This document shows positions 15,392-26,088 of a stretch of DNA of 26,252 nucleotides, in pieces. The DNA comes from Hyphomicrobiales bacterium (lineage in GTDB: Bacteria; Pseudomonadota; Alphaproteobacteria; Rhizobiales; HXMU1428-3), in assembly GCA_021775385.1 (NCBI GenBank), contig JAJFHW010000034.1, positions 1-26,252 of the forward strand, given 5' to 3'. A program made the position numbers and the translations under genes. The notes beneath the pieces are model-generated. The model did not search any database and was not told where the DNA came from. It saw nothing but the letters and a program-made list of their open reading frames with translations. Position 1 is the first letter of the stretch. Every line of letters begins with the position of its first letter.

Positions 15392-16897
15392 ATGAACCAA
15401 CAAAAGTCAATATATCTATACCTGAAAGGCAAAACAGCCTGGAATATATGGGCTATTCGGTTGCTCCGTCGTAAGCAAAAGCTCATAAAGCTTGGCAAAT
15501 GGCATATCACTACAGAATTTGATTTCGAAAAAAATTGCTATCAAACCAGAGGCTTAAACGATGTTTCGCAAGCCTGGTTAGATAGAGCGCTTGTTGATTT
15601 CTCAAATATAGAATTTATCTGTGGCGATACATGCACAAATAAAGCAAAAGCCAAACATCGCTTAGATGAAAAATACGCAAATGAGAAAAAAGTTCCCGTT
15701 CACGGGATTAATATTGATTTCAGAGACTTCATTTTCCCTGGCGACGTGCGGTTTGATCATGCGCAATTAAACGGAATTGCTCTTTTTAATAAAGCAGATT
15801 TTCATGCAACAGCTTGGTTCAGCAATGCTAAATTTGTAGAAGCAGTCCGGTTTGAAGATACGTTATTTAGGGCCTATGCAGGGTTTCATCAAACGGAGTT
15901 TGAAAGCTTTGCAACTTTTGAAAACAGCAAGTTTTTAAAATCTTCAAATTTTGAAGCCATCAGTGCAGCAAAAACATTTGCACTAACAGACGCTAAATTT
16001 ATCAATCAAGTGCCAAGCTTCAAAGACGCGAGTTTCGAGCAAACACCTCGAATTACCAACGTAGAAGTGCTGCCAGCGCCAAGAAAAAGCTGCTTCAGTC
16101 CAAGCATTCGAAATGTTGTGAGAACAACGAAAAAAGAATCTAGGCGTCGTCGCAAATTTTTCTTTAACGATCTGGTATGGACCGAATGGGCCATGAACCG
16201 TGTTAAATATTCCATCAAGCAAGCGGTGAACTATCGCCGTAACCGTGATGATGAGATGAATTTTCGCTCATTACGAATTCTGGCCAAAGAGGCTGGTGAT
16301 CAGCAAAGAGAGCGCGCATTTTTCGCTGGCGAAATAAGAGCGCGCCGGCATATGAAAGATAAGATCAAAGAATTTCCAACCGGGTTTTTGCGATATTGTT
16401 GGGGAACGGCTTATGAAATCAGCTCGAACTTTGGTCGCTCGCTCTCAAGGCCTGTGATTTGCTGGGTCGCTATTTTTTATGGCTTTAGCTATTTGTACCT
16501 TGCTAACTCACCAGCATTCATGGCGGGCAAATGCCAAAATGAACAAACACTAACAACCCTTGAAGCGGCAAAAACAATCTCATTGAACAATGCTCTGTTT
16601 TTCTTAAGTGAGGGCTATAGTGATAAAGTCGGGCGAGCGCATAGTTGTTTGGATAATTATGTCCAGATAGAGCATAAATATTTTCGCAAAACCAAAGCAG
16701 TTTCAAAAGATCAATCTAGATTATTCACAAACCTAGAAAATGATGATGAGATTATAACCGGAAGCCTGAGTGCATCTGAAGTAAAAGCTACAGAAAAACA
16801 AAATGTTACCTTCCTGGCTTGTCTGCAATTATTCTTACAGCTCTCCATGATGGGCATGTTCATCCTCGGCCTGCGCAACCATCTGAAAATGAAATAG
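15392..16897 (+). CDS. pentapeptide-repeat protein with C-terminal membrane region
   Basis: This 501-residue protein has three parts. Residues about 108-235 carry degenerate pentapeptide repeats with Phe at the central position and small residues at i-2 (FNKADFHATAWFSNAKFVEAVRFEDTLF), predicting a right-handed quadrilateral beta helix, ending with VPSFKDASFEQTPRI. Residues about 285-325 contain NFRSLRILAKEAGDQQRERAFFAGEIRARR, conserved in this class. Then come two hydrophobic segments (about 351-368 SRPVICWVAIFYGFSYLYLA and the C-terminal 473-495) separated by a soluble loop with two Cys. Such proteins are widespread in alphaproteobacteria; function is unknown to me. The ribosome-binding site is poor (GAGCAGATA). 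The gene is enclosed by repeat elements on both sides, which hints at an accessory insertion. Confidence 0.8.
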   Translation: MNQQKSIYLYLKGKTAWNIWAIRLLRRKQKLIKLGKWHITTEFDFEKNCYQTRGLNDVSQAWLDRALVDFSNIEFICGDTCTNKAKAKHRLDEKYANEKKVPVHGINIDFRDFIFPGDVRFDHAQLNGIALFNKADFHATAWFSNAKFVEAVRFEDTLFRAYAGFHQTEFESFATFENSKFLKSSNFEAISAAKTFALTDAKFINQVPSFKDASFEQTPRITNVEVLPAPRKSCFSPSIRNVVRTTKKESRRRRKFFFNDLVWTEWAMNRVKYSIKQAVNYRRNRDDEMNFRSLRILAKEAGDQQRERAFFAGEIRARRHMKDKIKEFPTGFLRYCWGTAYEISSNFGRSLSRPVICWVAIFYGFSYLYLANSPAFMAGKCQNEQTLTTLEAAKTISLNNALFFLSEGYSDKVGRAHSCLDNYVQIEHKYFRKTKAVSKDQSRLFTNLENDDEIITGSLSASEVKATEKQNVTFLACLQLFLQLSMMGMFILGLRNHLKMK

Positions 16898-16914
16898 CAC
16901 GGTTTCGTTTCTTG

Positions 16915-17052
16915 CAGATGCTTTGTGGGCAACTGAAGCGCAAAGGAGCGCGCGGTTGCCGCGACGGTTGCTGGTGGGCAACCGAAGGAGCTTTAAAAGA
17001 ACGGGCAATTGAAGCGCAACTAAATAGCGCGGTTGCTAGTGGGCAACTGAAG
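16915..17052. repeat. cluster of B-type hairpin repeats
   Basis: Four related units follow the pentapeptide gene: GATGCTTTGTGGGCAACTG (from 16917), GGTTGCTGGTGGGCAACCG (from 16966), a half unit GGGCAATTGAAGCG (from 17003), and GGTTGCTAGTGGGCAACTG (from 17031). The unit at 16966 folds perfectly (GGTTGC/GCAACC, loop TGGTGG). Units are joined by the linker GAAGCGCAAC or a close variant. Their orientation is the same throughout. Confidence 0.7.
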
Positions 17053-17059
17053 CGCAACT

Positions 17060-17100
17060 AAAAAAGCCTTCGTGCTTAAATATGCTCGAAGGCTTTTTTT
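17060..17100. terminator. strong bidirectional rho-independent terminator
   Basis: AAAAAAGCCTTCG (17060-17072) pairs with CGAAGGCTTTTTTT (17087-17100) across a 14-base loop that can itself pair partly. T-runs flank the stem on both strands, and it lies between the convergent pentapeptide-repeat and GNAT genes, so it can serve both. Confidence 0.88.
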
Positions 17101-17147
17101 ATTCTAATTGTTAAATGTAAGTTCCAGAGTTTAAAGAGGTCTCATCT

Positions 17148-17729
17148 TTAATGTAGTTGAGAATCTACCCATCGATGCTGTAAATCGAGCACCCCGTAAA
17201 CCAGCCCACTGCTGTCCTCAATAACCTCACCAAGACGGGTAAGAGCTGTGGCGTGGCCAGGTTTTAAATCGCAAACCACATCACCTTGATCAAATGTTAA
17301 ATCAGCTTGAAATTTACGGGCAATATTTTGCATCACAAGGTTTTCACTGAGGCAATTCAGATATAGATGATGAATGTCACGGTTACGAGCTGAGCGAATA
17401 ATGCGGCTAAGTAATTCAGAACCAACACCTTGCCCTCGATAGCTATCTTCAACAGTAAAAGCAGCTTCAGCGCAATCAAGTTTATTTGGAAAGCTTTTTA
17501 GCTCTCCTGTGCCACGTAAGTTACCACGAGGCCCAAAAAAGCCCCAAACACGGCAGTTACTATCAAGTGCATGTGAGGAGTATTCTTCAATAAATGTGTC
17601 AGAAACTTCAGCACCAAATCTAAGGTGCCTACTTTCTGGGCTAAGGCGCAATAGATGGTCGCGGAATTCTTCAAGTTCCACGTTCCAAAGCTTGCGAAAA
17701 TGCCCCCCATTAAATGCAATAGATCCCAT
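17148..17729 (-). CDS. GNAT family N-acetyltransferase
   Basis: This 193-residue protein (start ATG 17729) is a GNAT acetyltransferase, transferring an acetyl group from acetyl-CoA to an amine. Motif A, which binds the CoA pyrophosphate, is visible as VEDSYRGQGVGSELLSRII (Q/R-x-x-G-x-G). It is preceded by the beta strand AEAAFTV and followed by NRDIHHLYLNCLSENLVMQNIARKF, the motif B region. The N-terminal LLRLSPESRHLRFG resembles the leader seen in Pat-like or acetyl-CoA synthetase-modifying GNATs, but no substrate can be assigned. GGAGG lies five bases before this ATG; the longer TTG start at 17741 would put that site inside the gene. Confidence 0.85.
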   Translation of the reverse strand: MGSIAFNGGHFRKLWNVELEEFRDHLLRLSPESRHLRFGAEVSDTFIEEYSSHALDSNCRVWGFFGPRGNLRGTGELKSFPNKLDCAEAAFTVEDSYRGQGVGSELLSRIIRSARNRDIHHLYLNCLSENLVMQNIARKFQADLTFDQGDVVCDLKPGHATALTRLGEVIEDSSGLVYGVLDLQHRWVDSQLH

Positions 17730-18055
17730 AGGAACCTCCAATTAGAAAACAATAAACTACAAATCATAAGTAAAAAACGAAGTTAGAAACTTCATCTCAA
17801 ATTTGAATTGAGCATGACTTATATTTATGGTCTCGCAATGATTATACCAACAATATCTGTGCGAAATGCCAGCATGCCAGGGCTGCATTTTTTGCATGGC
17901 TTGGGGCGATGAAAAAGTAGGCAAATAACACATTTTTTGAGAAGTAAAATAGGGCAACATTAGAGGGTACCCCTTGACGCTGACGAGGCAATTGGTTAGC
18001 CCTTGATAAGAATTAACGTGATCAGGCGGATTTAAAGTTAATTGGGGCAGCAAGG
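17730..18055. other. 326-bp divergent intergenic region, GNAT gene to zapE
   Basis: This region must hold promoters for both divergent genes. A TTGACG hexamer at 17974-17979 is the best -35-like sequence for zapE, but the matching -10 (TAGCCC) is poor. A short GC-containing stretch near 17866-17910 has nested CATGCCA/TGGCATG-like symmetry. I see nothing else convincing and no coding frame. Confidence 0.5.
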
Positions 18056-19180
18056 GTGGCAAGCAACTTCCTAGCATTTTACCAAAGTCAGGTTGCATCA
18101 GGGGTTATAACTCCTGATGACGCTCAGGCTTTGGCTGTTCAGAATTTAAACAGTTTAGAAAAACGCCTTTCTTCCTATGAACCTCCAGAAAATGGACTGC
18201 TAGCCAATATTTTCGGCCGAAAAGATGCGACGGATACAGCACCCAAGGGAGTGTATCTTTTTGGTGGCGTTGGTCGTGGTAAAACCATGTTGATGGATCT
18301 GTTCTTCGATTACATTTCCTTTGAACCTAAAAAAAGATTTCATTTCAATGAATTCATGGCATTGGTCCATGATGAAATAAATAAATTCAGACAGTCCCAT
18401 GAAGGCGATCCAGTGCCACTTGTCGCTGAAAAACTCGCAAAAGATGCCAAATTACTCTGCTTTGATGAGTTTTATGTAACTGATATAGCTGACGCGATGA
18501 TTTTAGGGCGGCTCTTTGATGCGCTGTTTAGAGACGGTGTGGTTTTAGTCGCTACCTCAAACTGCCTGATCGAAGATTTGTATAAAGACGGGCTGAACAG
18601 ACAACTGTTTCTTCCATTCATTGAAATGTTAAACGGTAAAATGATAACCCATGAAGTTATCTCTCCGATTGATTTCCGCCTGAGGGAGTTAGAGGGGACA
18701 AAGCTTTTCTTTAGTCCAAATGATCAATTAGCAGACGAAAACTTATGTCGTTTGTGGCAGCATATCACCGGAAAAGTGGAAGGGAAGCAAGCTCAAATCA
18801 TCGTGAAAGGCCGCACGTTAATTGTGCCAGAGGCATTGAATGGAGTGGCAAGATTTACATTTCATGATCTGTGTGGAAAGCCAGTGGGCCGTGATGATTA
18901 TTTGACTTTAGTAGAAAAATATAACACGATTTTTATCGAAGATATTCCAAAATTAGGGGCGGCACAAAGAGATCAGGCAAGAAGGTTTATCACATTAATT
19001 GATACAATATATGACAGTCAGGTGCGCCTTGTTGCCTCAGCAGAGGTTGAGCCGAATCTGCTATATGAAGAGGGTGATAATGCCTTTTTATTTGAGAGAA
19101 CGGCCTCTCGGTTAATAGAAATGCAACGCGGCGCCCATTTAGTTGAAAACAAAAAAGATGTTGAAAGCACGAAAATCTAA
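18056..19180 (+). CDS. zapE: cell division protein ZapE (AFG1-like ATPase)
   Basis: This 374-residue P-loop ATPase belongs to the AFG1/ZapE family, which in E. coli destabilises FtsZ polymers at constriction and in mitochondria helps turn over respiratory proteins. The Walker A motif is GGVGRGKT at residues 70-77 and Walker B is [15 protein letters not shown]. The C-terminal AAA-type sensor region reads VASAEVEP and [13 protein letters not shown], both typical of the family. The start is GTG at 18056, with GGGG about nine bases upstream, and gives the usual [17 protein letters not shown] beginning. It is directly upstream of mdh, an arrangement common in Hyphomicrobiales. Confidence 0.9.
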   Translation: MASNFLAFYQSQVASGVITPDDAQALAVQNLNSLEKRLSSYEPPENGLLANIFGRKDATDTAPKGVYLFGGVGRGKTMLMDLFFDYISFEPKKRFHFNEFMALVHDEINKFRQSHEGDPVPLVAEKLAKDAKLLCFDEFYVTDIADAMILGRLFDALFRDGVVLVATSNCLIEDLYKDGLNRQLFLPFIEMLNGKMITHEVISPIDFRLRELEGTKLFFSPNDQLADENLCRLWQHITGKVEGKQAQIIVKGRTLIVPEALNGVARFTFHDLCGKPVGRDDYLTLVEKYNTIFIEDIPKLGAAQRDQARRFITLIDTIYDSQVRLVASAEVEPNLLYEEGDNAFLFERTASRLIEMQRGAHLVENKKDVESTKI

Positions 19181-20476
<1,296 letters not shown>

Positions 20477-20480
20477 TTTA

Positions 20481-20508
20481 AAGGCGGCGAAAGCCGCCTT
20501 ATTTTATT
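20481..20508 (+). terminator. terminator after mdh
   Basis: AAGGCGGC pairs perfectly with GCCGCCTT around a GAAA tetraloop (20481-20500), followed by ATTTTATT. The T-run is interrupted, so partial read-through to sucC is possible. Confidence 0.75.
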
Positions 20509-20519
20509 CTGTTCCTGTG

Positions 20520-20564
20520 GCGTTCCACTCAAAAGTGGAATCCGGTTTTGGGAAAAAGGAACGC
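20520..20564. repeat. short A-type palindromic repeat with its own flanks
   Basis: GCGTTCC (20520-20526) and GGAACGC (20558-20564) are perfect inverted flanks around a divergent core A (CTCAAAA, GTGGAATCC, GGTTTTGGG). This copy has different flanking arms from the other three, suggesting that the core can exist in several palindromic contexts. Confidence 0.6.
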
Positions 20565-20572
20565 TAAAAAAA

Positions 20573-20690
20573 AGAGCTTGTTGCCTAAAAGTGAATACCG
20601 GTTTTAGGGATTTGCGGATGCTTAGTGGGGACCTGAAGCAAGAATTTGCGGATGCCTAGTGGGCATCTGAAGCAAGGAAACGACAAGCTT
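20573..20690. repeat. modular A+B palindromic element between mdh and sucC
   Basis: Ends AGAGCTTGT (20573-20581) and ACAAGCTT (20683-20690) are inverted. Core A (CCTAAAA at 20584-20590, TTTTAGG at 20602-20608) is followed by two B-like units in tandem: GGATGCTTAGTGGGGACCTG (from 20616) and GGATGCCTAGTGGGCATCTG (from 20650). The second folds as GATGC/GCATC with the same loop as the GGTTGC units elsewhere. Confidence 0.68.
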
Positions 20691-20700
20691 AAATAAAAAA

Positions 20701-20743
20701 CTAGAGCATTGCTTTTAATTCGTGAAAAAGAAGAATGCTCTAG
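20701..20743. repeat. inverted repeat CTAGAGCATT / AATGCTCTAG before sucC
   Basis: Perfect 10-bp arms at 20701-20710 and 20734-20743 enclose 23 bases. The arm resembles the AGAGCAT ends of the element at 15209-15378. It lies 30 bp before the sucC start, so it is in the sucC leader. Confidence 0.6.
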
Positions 20744-20773
20744 AAATTGGAAAAAGCTAAGAAGGCAGAACAT

Positions 20774-21973
20774 ATGAATATTCATGAATATCAAGGCAAG
20801 GCTGTGTTAAAGGAATTTGGTGTTCCTGTATCAAAAGGCGGCATTGCTTTTACACCAGCAGAAGCAAGAGCAGCAGCTCAAGAGCTTGGTGGCCCATTAT
20901 GGGTTGTAAAATCTCAAATCCACGCTGGTGGACGCGGCAAAGGCAAATTCAAAGGCTTAGATGCGGATGCAGCTGGTGGTGTACGTTTAGCGCATTCAGT
21001 TGATGAAGTTGAAGCAAATGCAGCTGAAATGCTTGGCAAAACTTTGGTAACACACCAAACAGGCCCTGAAGGCAAACAGGTTAATCGTCTTTATATTGAA
21101 GATGGTACAGACATTGCTGACGAATTGTATCTTTCAATCCTAGTTGATCGTGACACATCTCGTGTGGCAATTGTTGCCTCAACTGAGGGCGGCATGGACA
21201 TTGAAAAAGTTGCAGAAGAAACACCTGAAAAAATCATTACATTTTCAGTTGATCCAGCAACAGGCTTTATGCCTTTGCACGGCCGCAAACTAGCTGGTGC
21301 TCTGAATTTGCATGGTGATCTAGCAAAGCAAGTCGCTAAAATTGGCGCAGCTCTTTACAAAGCTTTCACAGAAAAAGATATGGCACTTCTTGAAATCAAC
21401 CCATTAGTGGTGACAAAAGAAAATTCTCTTAAATGTCTCGACGCAAAAATTGGCTTTGATTCAAATGCATTATATCGCCATCCAGAAATTATGGAACTTC
21501 GTGATCTTGAAGAAGAAGATGCAGCAGAAGTTGAAGCTTCTAAATACGACCTTTCATACATCAAACTTGATGGCAGCATTGGTTGCATGGTAAACGGTGC
21601 TGGTTTAGCAATGGCCACAATGGATATCATCAAACTATATGGTGAAGAGCCAGCTAACTTCCTCGATGTTGGTGGCGGTGCCACAAAAGAAAAAGTAACT
21701 GAAGCTTTTAAAATCATCCTTTCTGATGAGAATGTAAAAGGTATTCTAGTGAATATCTTCGGTGGCATCATGCGCTGTGATGTGATCGCAGATGGTGTGA
21801 TTGCAGCAGCAACTGAAATGGACTTAAAAGTTCCATTGGTTGTCCGGTTAGAAGGCACAAACGTTGAAAAAGGTAAGGAAATTCTAGCAGGCTCAAGCCT
21901 TGCAATTATTCCTGCAGACAATTTGGCTGACGCTGCACAAAAAATTGTGGCAGCAGTGAAGGAGGCAGCGTAA
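20774..21973 (+). CDS. sucC: succinyl-CoA ligase (ADP-forming) beta subunit
   Basis: This 399-residue subunit, with SucD, converts succinyl-CoA to succinate with formation of ATP or GTP in the TCA cycle. The start is ATG 20774 ([19 protein letters not shown], the standard SucC opening) with AAGG eight bases upstream; a longer TTG start at 20747 is unlikely. The ATP-grasp domain is seen as [17 protein letters not shown], and the segment EINPLVVT and [21 protein letters not shown] with [15 protein letters not shown] carry the C-terminal ligase domain. The stop codon abuts the sucD start with no intervening base. Confidence 0.96.
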   Translation: MNIHEYQGKAVLKEFGVPVSKGGIAFTPAEARAAAQELGGPLWVVKSQIHAGGRGKGKFKGLDADAAGGVRLAHSVDEVEANAAEMLGKTLVTHQTGPEGKQVNRLYIEDGTDIADELYLSILVDRDTSRVAIVASTEGGMDIEKVAEETPEKIITFSVDPATGFMPLHGRKLAGALNLHGDLAKQVAKIGAALYKAFTEKDMALLEINPLVVTKENSLKCLDAKIGFDSNALYRHPEIMELRDLEEEDAAEVEASKYDLSYIKLDGSIGCMVNGAGLAMATMDIIKLYGEEPANFLDVGGGATKEKVTEAFKIILSDENVKGILVNIFGGIMRCDVIADGVIAAATEMDLKVPLVVRLEGTNVEKGKEILAGSSLAIIPADNLADAAQKIVAAVKEAA

Positions 21974-22849
21974 ATGTCAATTCTCGTAAATAAAGACACA
22001 AAAGTTATCTGTCAGGGTTTCACAGGTAGCCAAGGCACATTCCACTCAGAACAAGCGATTGCTTACGGCACTCAAATGGTTGGTGGCGTAACGCCAGGTA
22101 AAGGTGGCGGCGAACACCTTGATTTACCAATTTTCAATTCAGTTCATGAAGCTATGGATAAAACTGGTGCCAATGCAACAGCCATTTACGTGCCACCTCC
22201 TTTTGCTGGTGACGCGATTTTGGAAGCTATTGATGCTGAAATTCCATTAGCTATTTGTATCACAGAAGGCATTCCAGTGATGGATATGGTGAAAGTGAAA
22301 CGGGCTTTAGAAGGCTCTAAAACACGCCTTATCGGTCCAAACTGCCCAGGTGTTATCACACCAGATGAATGTAAAATCGGTATTATGCCAGGTCACATTC
22401 ATAAGCGCGGTAAAGTTGGTATTCTTTCTCGCTCAGGCACGTTGACATATGAAGCTGTTGGTCAAACATCAGCAGCAGGTCTTGGGCAATCATCATGTGT
22501 TGGTATTGGCGGTGACCCAGTAAAAGGTACTGAGTTTATCGACATTCTAGAAATGTTTTTAGCTGATGAAGAAACAGAAAGCATTATCATGATTGGCGAA
22601 ATTGGCGGATCTGCGGAAGAAGATGCAGCTGAATTTCTAAAACAAAATTCAGTTAAAAAACCTGTTGTTGGCTTTATCGCGGGTGTAACAGCACCTCCTG
22701 GTCGCACAATGGGTCACGCCGGTGCTATCGTCTCTGGTGGTAAAGGTGGCGCAGGCGACAAAATTGAAGCTATGAAATCAGCAGGCATTGCAGTCGCTGA
22801 TAGCCCAGCTTCATTAGGCACAACTTTAGTTGGCGTCCTAAAAGGATAA
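21974..22849 (+). CDS. sucD: succinyl-CoA ligase (ADP-forming) alpha subunit
   Basis: SucD (291 residues) binds CoA and carries the phosphohistidine of succinyl-CoA synthetase. The CoA-binding domain has [14 protein letters not shown] near residues 11-24, and [24 protein letters not shown] follows. The active-site histidine is His248 in [25 protein letters not shown], which is within the end of sucC, lies eight bases upstream, so translation is coupled with sucC. The codon pattern matches its neighbours. Confidence 0.96.
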   Translation: MSILVNKDTKVICQGFTGSQGTFHSEQAIAYGTQMVGGVTPGKGGGEHLDLPIFNSVHEAMDKTGANATAIYVPPPFAGDAILEAIDAEIPLAICITEGIPVMDMVKVKRALEGSKTRLIGPNCPGVITPDECKIGIMPGHIHKRGKVGILSRSGTLTYEAVGQTSAAGLGQSSCVGIGGDPVKGTEFIDILEMFLADEETESIIMIGEIGGSAEEDAAEFLKQNSVKKPVVGFIAGVTAPPGRTMGHAGAIVSGGKGGAGDKIEAMKSAGIAVADSPASLGTTLVGVLKG

Positions 22850-22879
22850 TTAATCATTGTCTTGCTAGATAATGATTAA
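22850..22879 (+). terminator. AT-rich hairpin directly after sucD
   Basis: TTAATCATT and AATGATTAA form a perfect 9-bp stem with a 12-base loop, beginning at the base after the sucD stop. An A-run, not a T-run, follows, so this is more likely a 3'-end stabiliser or a weak terminator. Confidence 0.35.
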
Positions 22880-22886
22880 GAAAAAT

Positions 22887-22931
22887 AATGCAGGCCTGTT
22901 TTTAGGGCCAAAAGCAAAACAGGCCTGCATT
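22887..22931. repeat. perfect 16-bp inverted repeat between sucD and sucA
   Basis: AATGCAGGCCTGTTTT (22887-22902) and AAAACAGGCCTGCATT (22916-22931) are exact reverse complements around 13 bases. On the plus strand no T-run follows; on the minus strand ATTTTT follows, as in a terminator for an antisense transcript. It separates the sucCD and sucA messages. Confidence 0.65.
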
Positions 22932-23109
22932 AAAAATATTTTGGCTTATGGGCATATTAATTTATGAAAAGGCACCCATAACAAAAGGCACGTGCCAGGC
23001 TTGTTAAAAAGGGCCACCCCTGTAAACCAAAAAGTGATTTTGATGTGATTGCTATTTCGTATGAAATGCACTGAATATATATGCGGCTTTTTTCAAGGAA
23101 TATTGGGTT

Positions 23110-26088
23110 ATGGCGCGAAATGAAGAAAATGATGCTTTCTTAAAAACCTCATTTTTATATGGGGCAAATGCTGGTTATATAGAAGAGCTATATGCCAAAT
23201 GGTCAACCAACCCCACATCAGTATCAGATGAGTGGGCAGGCTTTTTTGAGGGCTTGCAACCAGCTGATATTGAGGCAATGGCCAACGCCAATAAAAATTC
23301 TGAAGGCCCAAGCTGGAAAAAAGACAATTGGCCAATAGCAGCCAATGGTGAGCTGATCTCAGCAATGGATGGCAATTGGGGCCCAGTTGAAAAAAGCCTA
23401 GATAAAAAAATCAATCAGCGCGCAAAATCTACCGGAACAGACATTTCTGAAAGTGAAGCTCAAGGCGCTATTAAAGACAGTGTTCGCGCATTAATGCTCA
23501 TTCGCGCCTATCGTGTGCGCGGCCATTTAGGAGCAAACCTTGATCCATTAGGCCTCGCAGAAAAAACAGCACACACAGAGCTGCAGCCTGAAAGCTACGG
23601 CTTTACAGCAGCTGATATGGACCGGCCAATTTTTCTTGATCATGTGTTGGGACTAGAGACCGCAACAATGAACGAGATTATGGCGATCCTAAAAAGAACG
23701 TACTGCCATAATGTCGGTGTGGAATTTATGCACATTTCTGATCCTGAGCAAAAAGCTTGGATCCAGGAGCGCATTGAAGGTAAAGACAAAACCATCAGCT
23801 TCACACCTGAAGGCAAGAAAGCCATTCTCTATAAGCTGATGGAATCTGAAGGCTTTGAAAAATTCTTGGATGTAAAATATACCGGTACAAAGCGATTTGG
23901 TCTGGATGGTGGTGAGGCTCTGGTGCCTGCGCTTGAGCAAATCATCAAACGTGGTGGTAACCTTGGCGTGAAAGATATCATTTTTGGTATGCCTCACCGG
24001 GGTCGCCTGAACGTTTTATGTAACGTGATGAGCAAACCGTTTCGCGCAGTGTTTAATGAATTTAGAGGCGGCTCATCTAACCCTGATGATGTCGAAGGCT
24101 CCGGTGACGTAAAATATCACTTAGGCGCATCAAGTGACCGCGAATTTGATGGAAACTCAGTCCATCTTTCACTTACCGCGAACCCGTCTCACCTTGAAAT
24201 CGTTAATCCAGTTGTGCTTGGCAAAGCGCGCGCGAAGCAAGATCTGCATGGCGTGAAAAATGAAAAAGGCAGGGTCGACAGAACAACTGTGCTGCCATTA
24301 CTCCTTCACGGAGACGCAGCCTTTGCAGGTCAAGGTGTTGTGGCTGAATGTTTCGGTCTTTCTGGTTTGGTAGGGCATAGAACAGCCGGTTCAATCCACT
24401 TTATCGTAAATAACCAAATCGGCTTTACAACGAGCCCGAATTTCTCGCGTTCATCTCCATATCCATCAGATGTCGCAAGAACAGTGAACGCACCAATTTT
24501 CCACGTAAATGGTGATGACCCTGAAGCAGTCGTATTTGCAGCCAAAGTGGCTGTTGAATATCGTCAGAAATTCCAACTACCAGTTGTCATTGACATGTTC
24601 TGTTATCGTCGCTTTGGTCACAATGAAGGCGACGAGCCGTCATTCACACAACCATTGATGTATAAGAAAATCAGATCGCATCCAACAGTCATTGAACTTT
24701 ATTCAGAGCAGTTGGTCAAAGAAGGTGTGATGACTAAAGACGAAGTCGAAGCGATGCGTGGTGAAGTACGCGCAATGCTCGATGTTGAATTTTCTGCTGG
24801 TGAAGATTACAAACCAAACAAAGCAGATTGGCTTGACGGTCGTTGGTCAGCCATTGGCTTTGCTGAAGATGATGCGCGGCGCGGTGAAACCGGCGTTGAC
24901 CTGGATGTGATAAGGAACATCGGTAAAAAAATCACAGAAATTCCAGATGATTTTAATATCCACAAAACCATTGCTCGCCTCATCAAAAAGCGTAAAAAAA
25001 TGATGGATGATGAAGCAGGCATTGATTGGGGCATGGCTGAACATTTGGCCTATGGCTCGCTGGTCAATGAAGGCTTTAAAGTACGCCTATCTGGTCAGGA
25101 TTGTGAGCGCGGCACCTTCTCTCATCGTCATTCTGTTTTACTTGATCAGGAAAATGAAAATAAATATACACCATTGAAAAACATCTCTGAGAGCCAAGCT
25201 CAGTTTGAGGTGATCAACTCCAGCCTTTCTGAAGAAGCCGTGCTTGGGTTTGAATATGGCTATAGCCTGGCAGAACCACAGGCACTGACAATGTGGGAGG
25301 CTCAATTTGGTGATTTTGCCAATGGCGCCCAGGTTATATTTGATCAGTTCTTATGTTCTGGTGAGCGCAAATGGTTACGCATGTCAGGCTTGGTTGTAAT
25401 GCTACCTCACGGTTATGAAGGGCAAGGACCTGAACACTCGTCAGCTCGTCTCGAGCGGTATTTACAATCGTCAGCTGAGGACAATTGGCAAGTTGCTAAC
25501 TGTACAACACCGGCGAACTATTTCCATATTCTGCGTCGGCAGTTGCACCGTAAATTCAGAAAGCCACTTATTCTGATGACGCCAAAATCATTGTTACGGC
25601 ACAAACGTGTGATATCTCGACTAGATGAGTTCGGTCCAGATTCTACATTTCACCGTGTTTTGTGGGATGATGCAGAACTGGCAACGGATAAAAAAGACAA
25701 GCTTGTTGCAGATGAGAAAATTAAGCGTGTGGTCTTGTGCTCAGGCAAAGTTTATTATGATCTCTTCGAAGAGCGTGAAAAACGCGGCATAAAAGACGTT
25801 TATCTAATGCGTGTCGAACAGCTTTATCCATTCCCGGCCCGTGCCCTAGCTCAGGAGCTATCACGCTTTAAAGATGCTGATGTTATCTGGTGTCAGGAAG
25901 AACCTAAAAACATGGGTGCTTGGAGCTTTGTAGAAAGTAATATTGAGTGGGTCTTGGATCACACCGGAGCCAAAACCAAACGTCCATCTTATGTTGGGCG
26001 TGCGGCTAGTGCATCCACTGCAACCGGCATGATGAGCCGGCATATGGCGCAACTAAATGCCTTTTTAGATGAGGCACTAACTGTTTAA
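23110..26088 (+). CDS. sucA: 2-oxoglutarate dehydrogenase E1 component
   Basis: This 992-residue thiamine-diphosphate enzyme decarboxylates 2-oxoglutarate and passes the succinyl group to the E2 lipoyl domain. The N-terminus (FLYGANAGYIEELYAKW) is the segment that binds E2 in this family. Active-site stretches are FGMPHRGRLNVL around residue 294, HGDAAFAGQGVVAE from His400 (ThDP/Mg binding), NNQIGFTTSP, and YRRFGHNEGDEPSFTQP. The second half has LSGQDCERGTFSHRH and MLPHGYEGQGPEHSSARLERYLQ. Length fits full-length alphaproteobacterial E1o. AAGGA is ten bases before the ATG. Its stop codon lies within the arm of a palindromic repeat. sucB follows 130 bp later. Confidence 0.96.
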   Translation: MARNEENDAFLKTSFLYGANAGYIEELYAKWSTNPTSVSDEWAGFFEGLQPADIEAMANANKNSEGPSWKKDNWPIAANGELISAMDGNWGPVEKSLDKKINQRAKSTGTDISESEAQGAIKDSVRALMLIRAYRVRGHLGANLDPLGLAEKTAHTELQPESYGFTAADMDRPIFLDHVLGLETATMNEIMAILKRTYCHNVGVEFMHISDPEQKAWIQERIEGKDKTISFTPEGKKAILYKLMESEGFEKFLDVKYTGTKRFGLDGGEALVPALEQIIKRGGNLGVKDIIFGMPHRGRLNVLCNVMSKPFRAVFNEFRGGSSNPDDVEGSGDVKYHLGASSDREFDGNSVHLSLTANPSHLEIVNPVVLGKARAKQDLHGVKNEKGRVDRTTVLPLLLHGDAAFAGQGVVAECFGLSGLVGHRTAGSIHFIVNNQIGFTTSPNFSRSSPYPSDVARTVNAPIFHVNGDDPEAVVFAAKVAVEYRQKFQLPVVIDMFCYRRFGHNEGDEPSFTQPLMYKKIRSHPTVIELYSEQLVKEGVMTKDEVEAMRGEVRAMLDVEFSAGEDYKPNKADWLDGRWSAIGFAEDDARRGETGVDLDVIRNIGKKITEIPDDFNIHKTIARLIKKRKKMMDDEAGIDWGMAEHLAYGSLVNEGFKVRLSGQDCERGTFSHRHSVLLDQENENKYTPLKNISESQAQFEVINSSLSEEAVLGFEYGYSLAEPQALTMWEAQFGDFANGAQVIFDQFLCSGERKWLRMSGLVVMLPHGYEGQGPEHSSARLERYLQSSAEDNWQVANCTTPANYFHILRRQLHRKFRKPLILMTPKSLLRHKRVISRLDEFGPDSTFHRVLWDDAELATDKKDKLVADEKIKRVVLCSGKVYYDLFEEREKRGIKDVYLMRVEQLYPFPARALAQELSRFKDADVIWCQEEPKNMGAWSFVESNIEWVLDHTGAKTKRPSYVGRAASASTATGMMSRHMAQLNAFLDEALTV

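Noticed and set aside
16915..17052. Short direct repeats as a CRISPR array
   Set aside because: Unit length and spacing are irregular, spacers are not of constant length, and no cas genes are near; units are hairpin repeats.
16819..17061. 80-codon plus-strand open frame over the end of the pentapeptide gene and the B repeats
   Set aside because: It overlaps the real gene and then reads repeat units; composition (GCRDGCWWATEGALKERA) reflects the repeats rather than a protein.
21355..21999. 214-codon open frame on the minus strand opposite sucC
   Set aside because: It lies antisense to a well-conserved gene, is Ser/Ile/Thr-rich as expected for a reverse-frame shadow, and has no recognisable domain.
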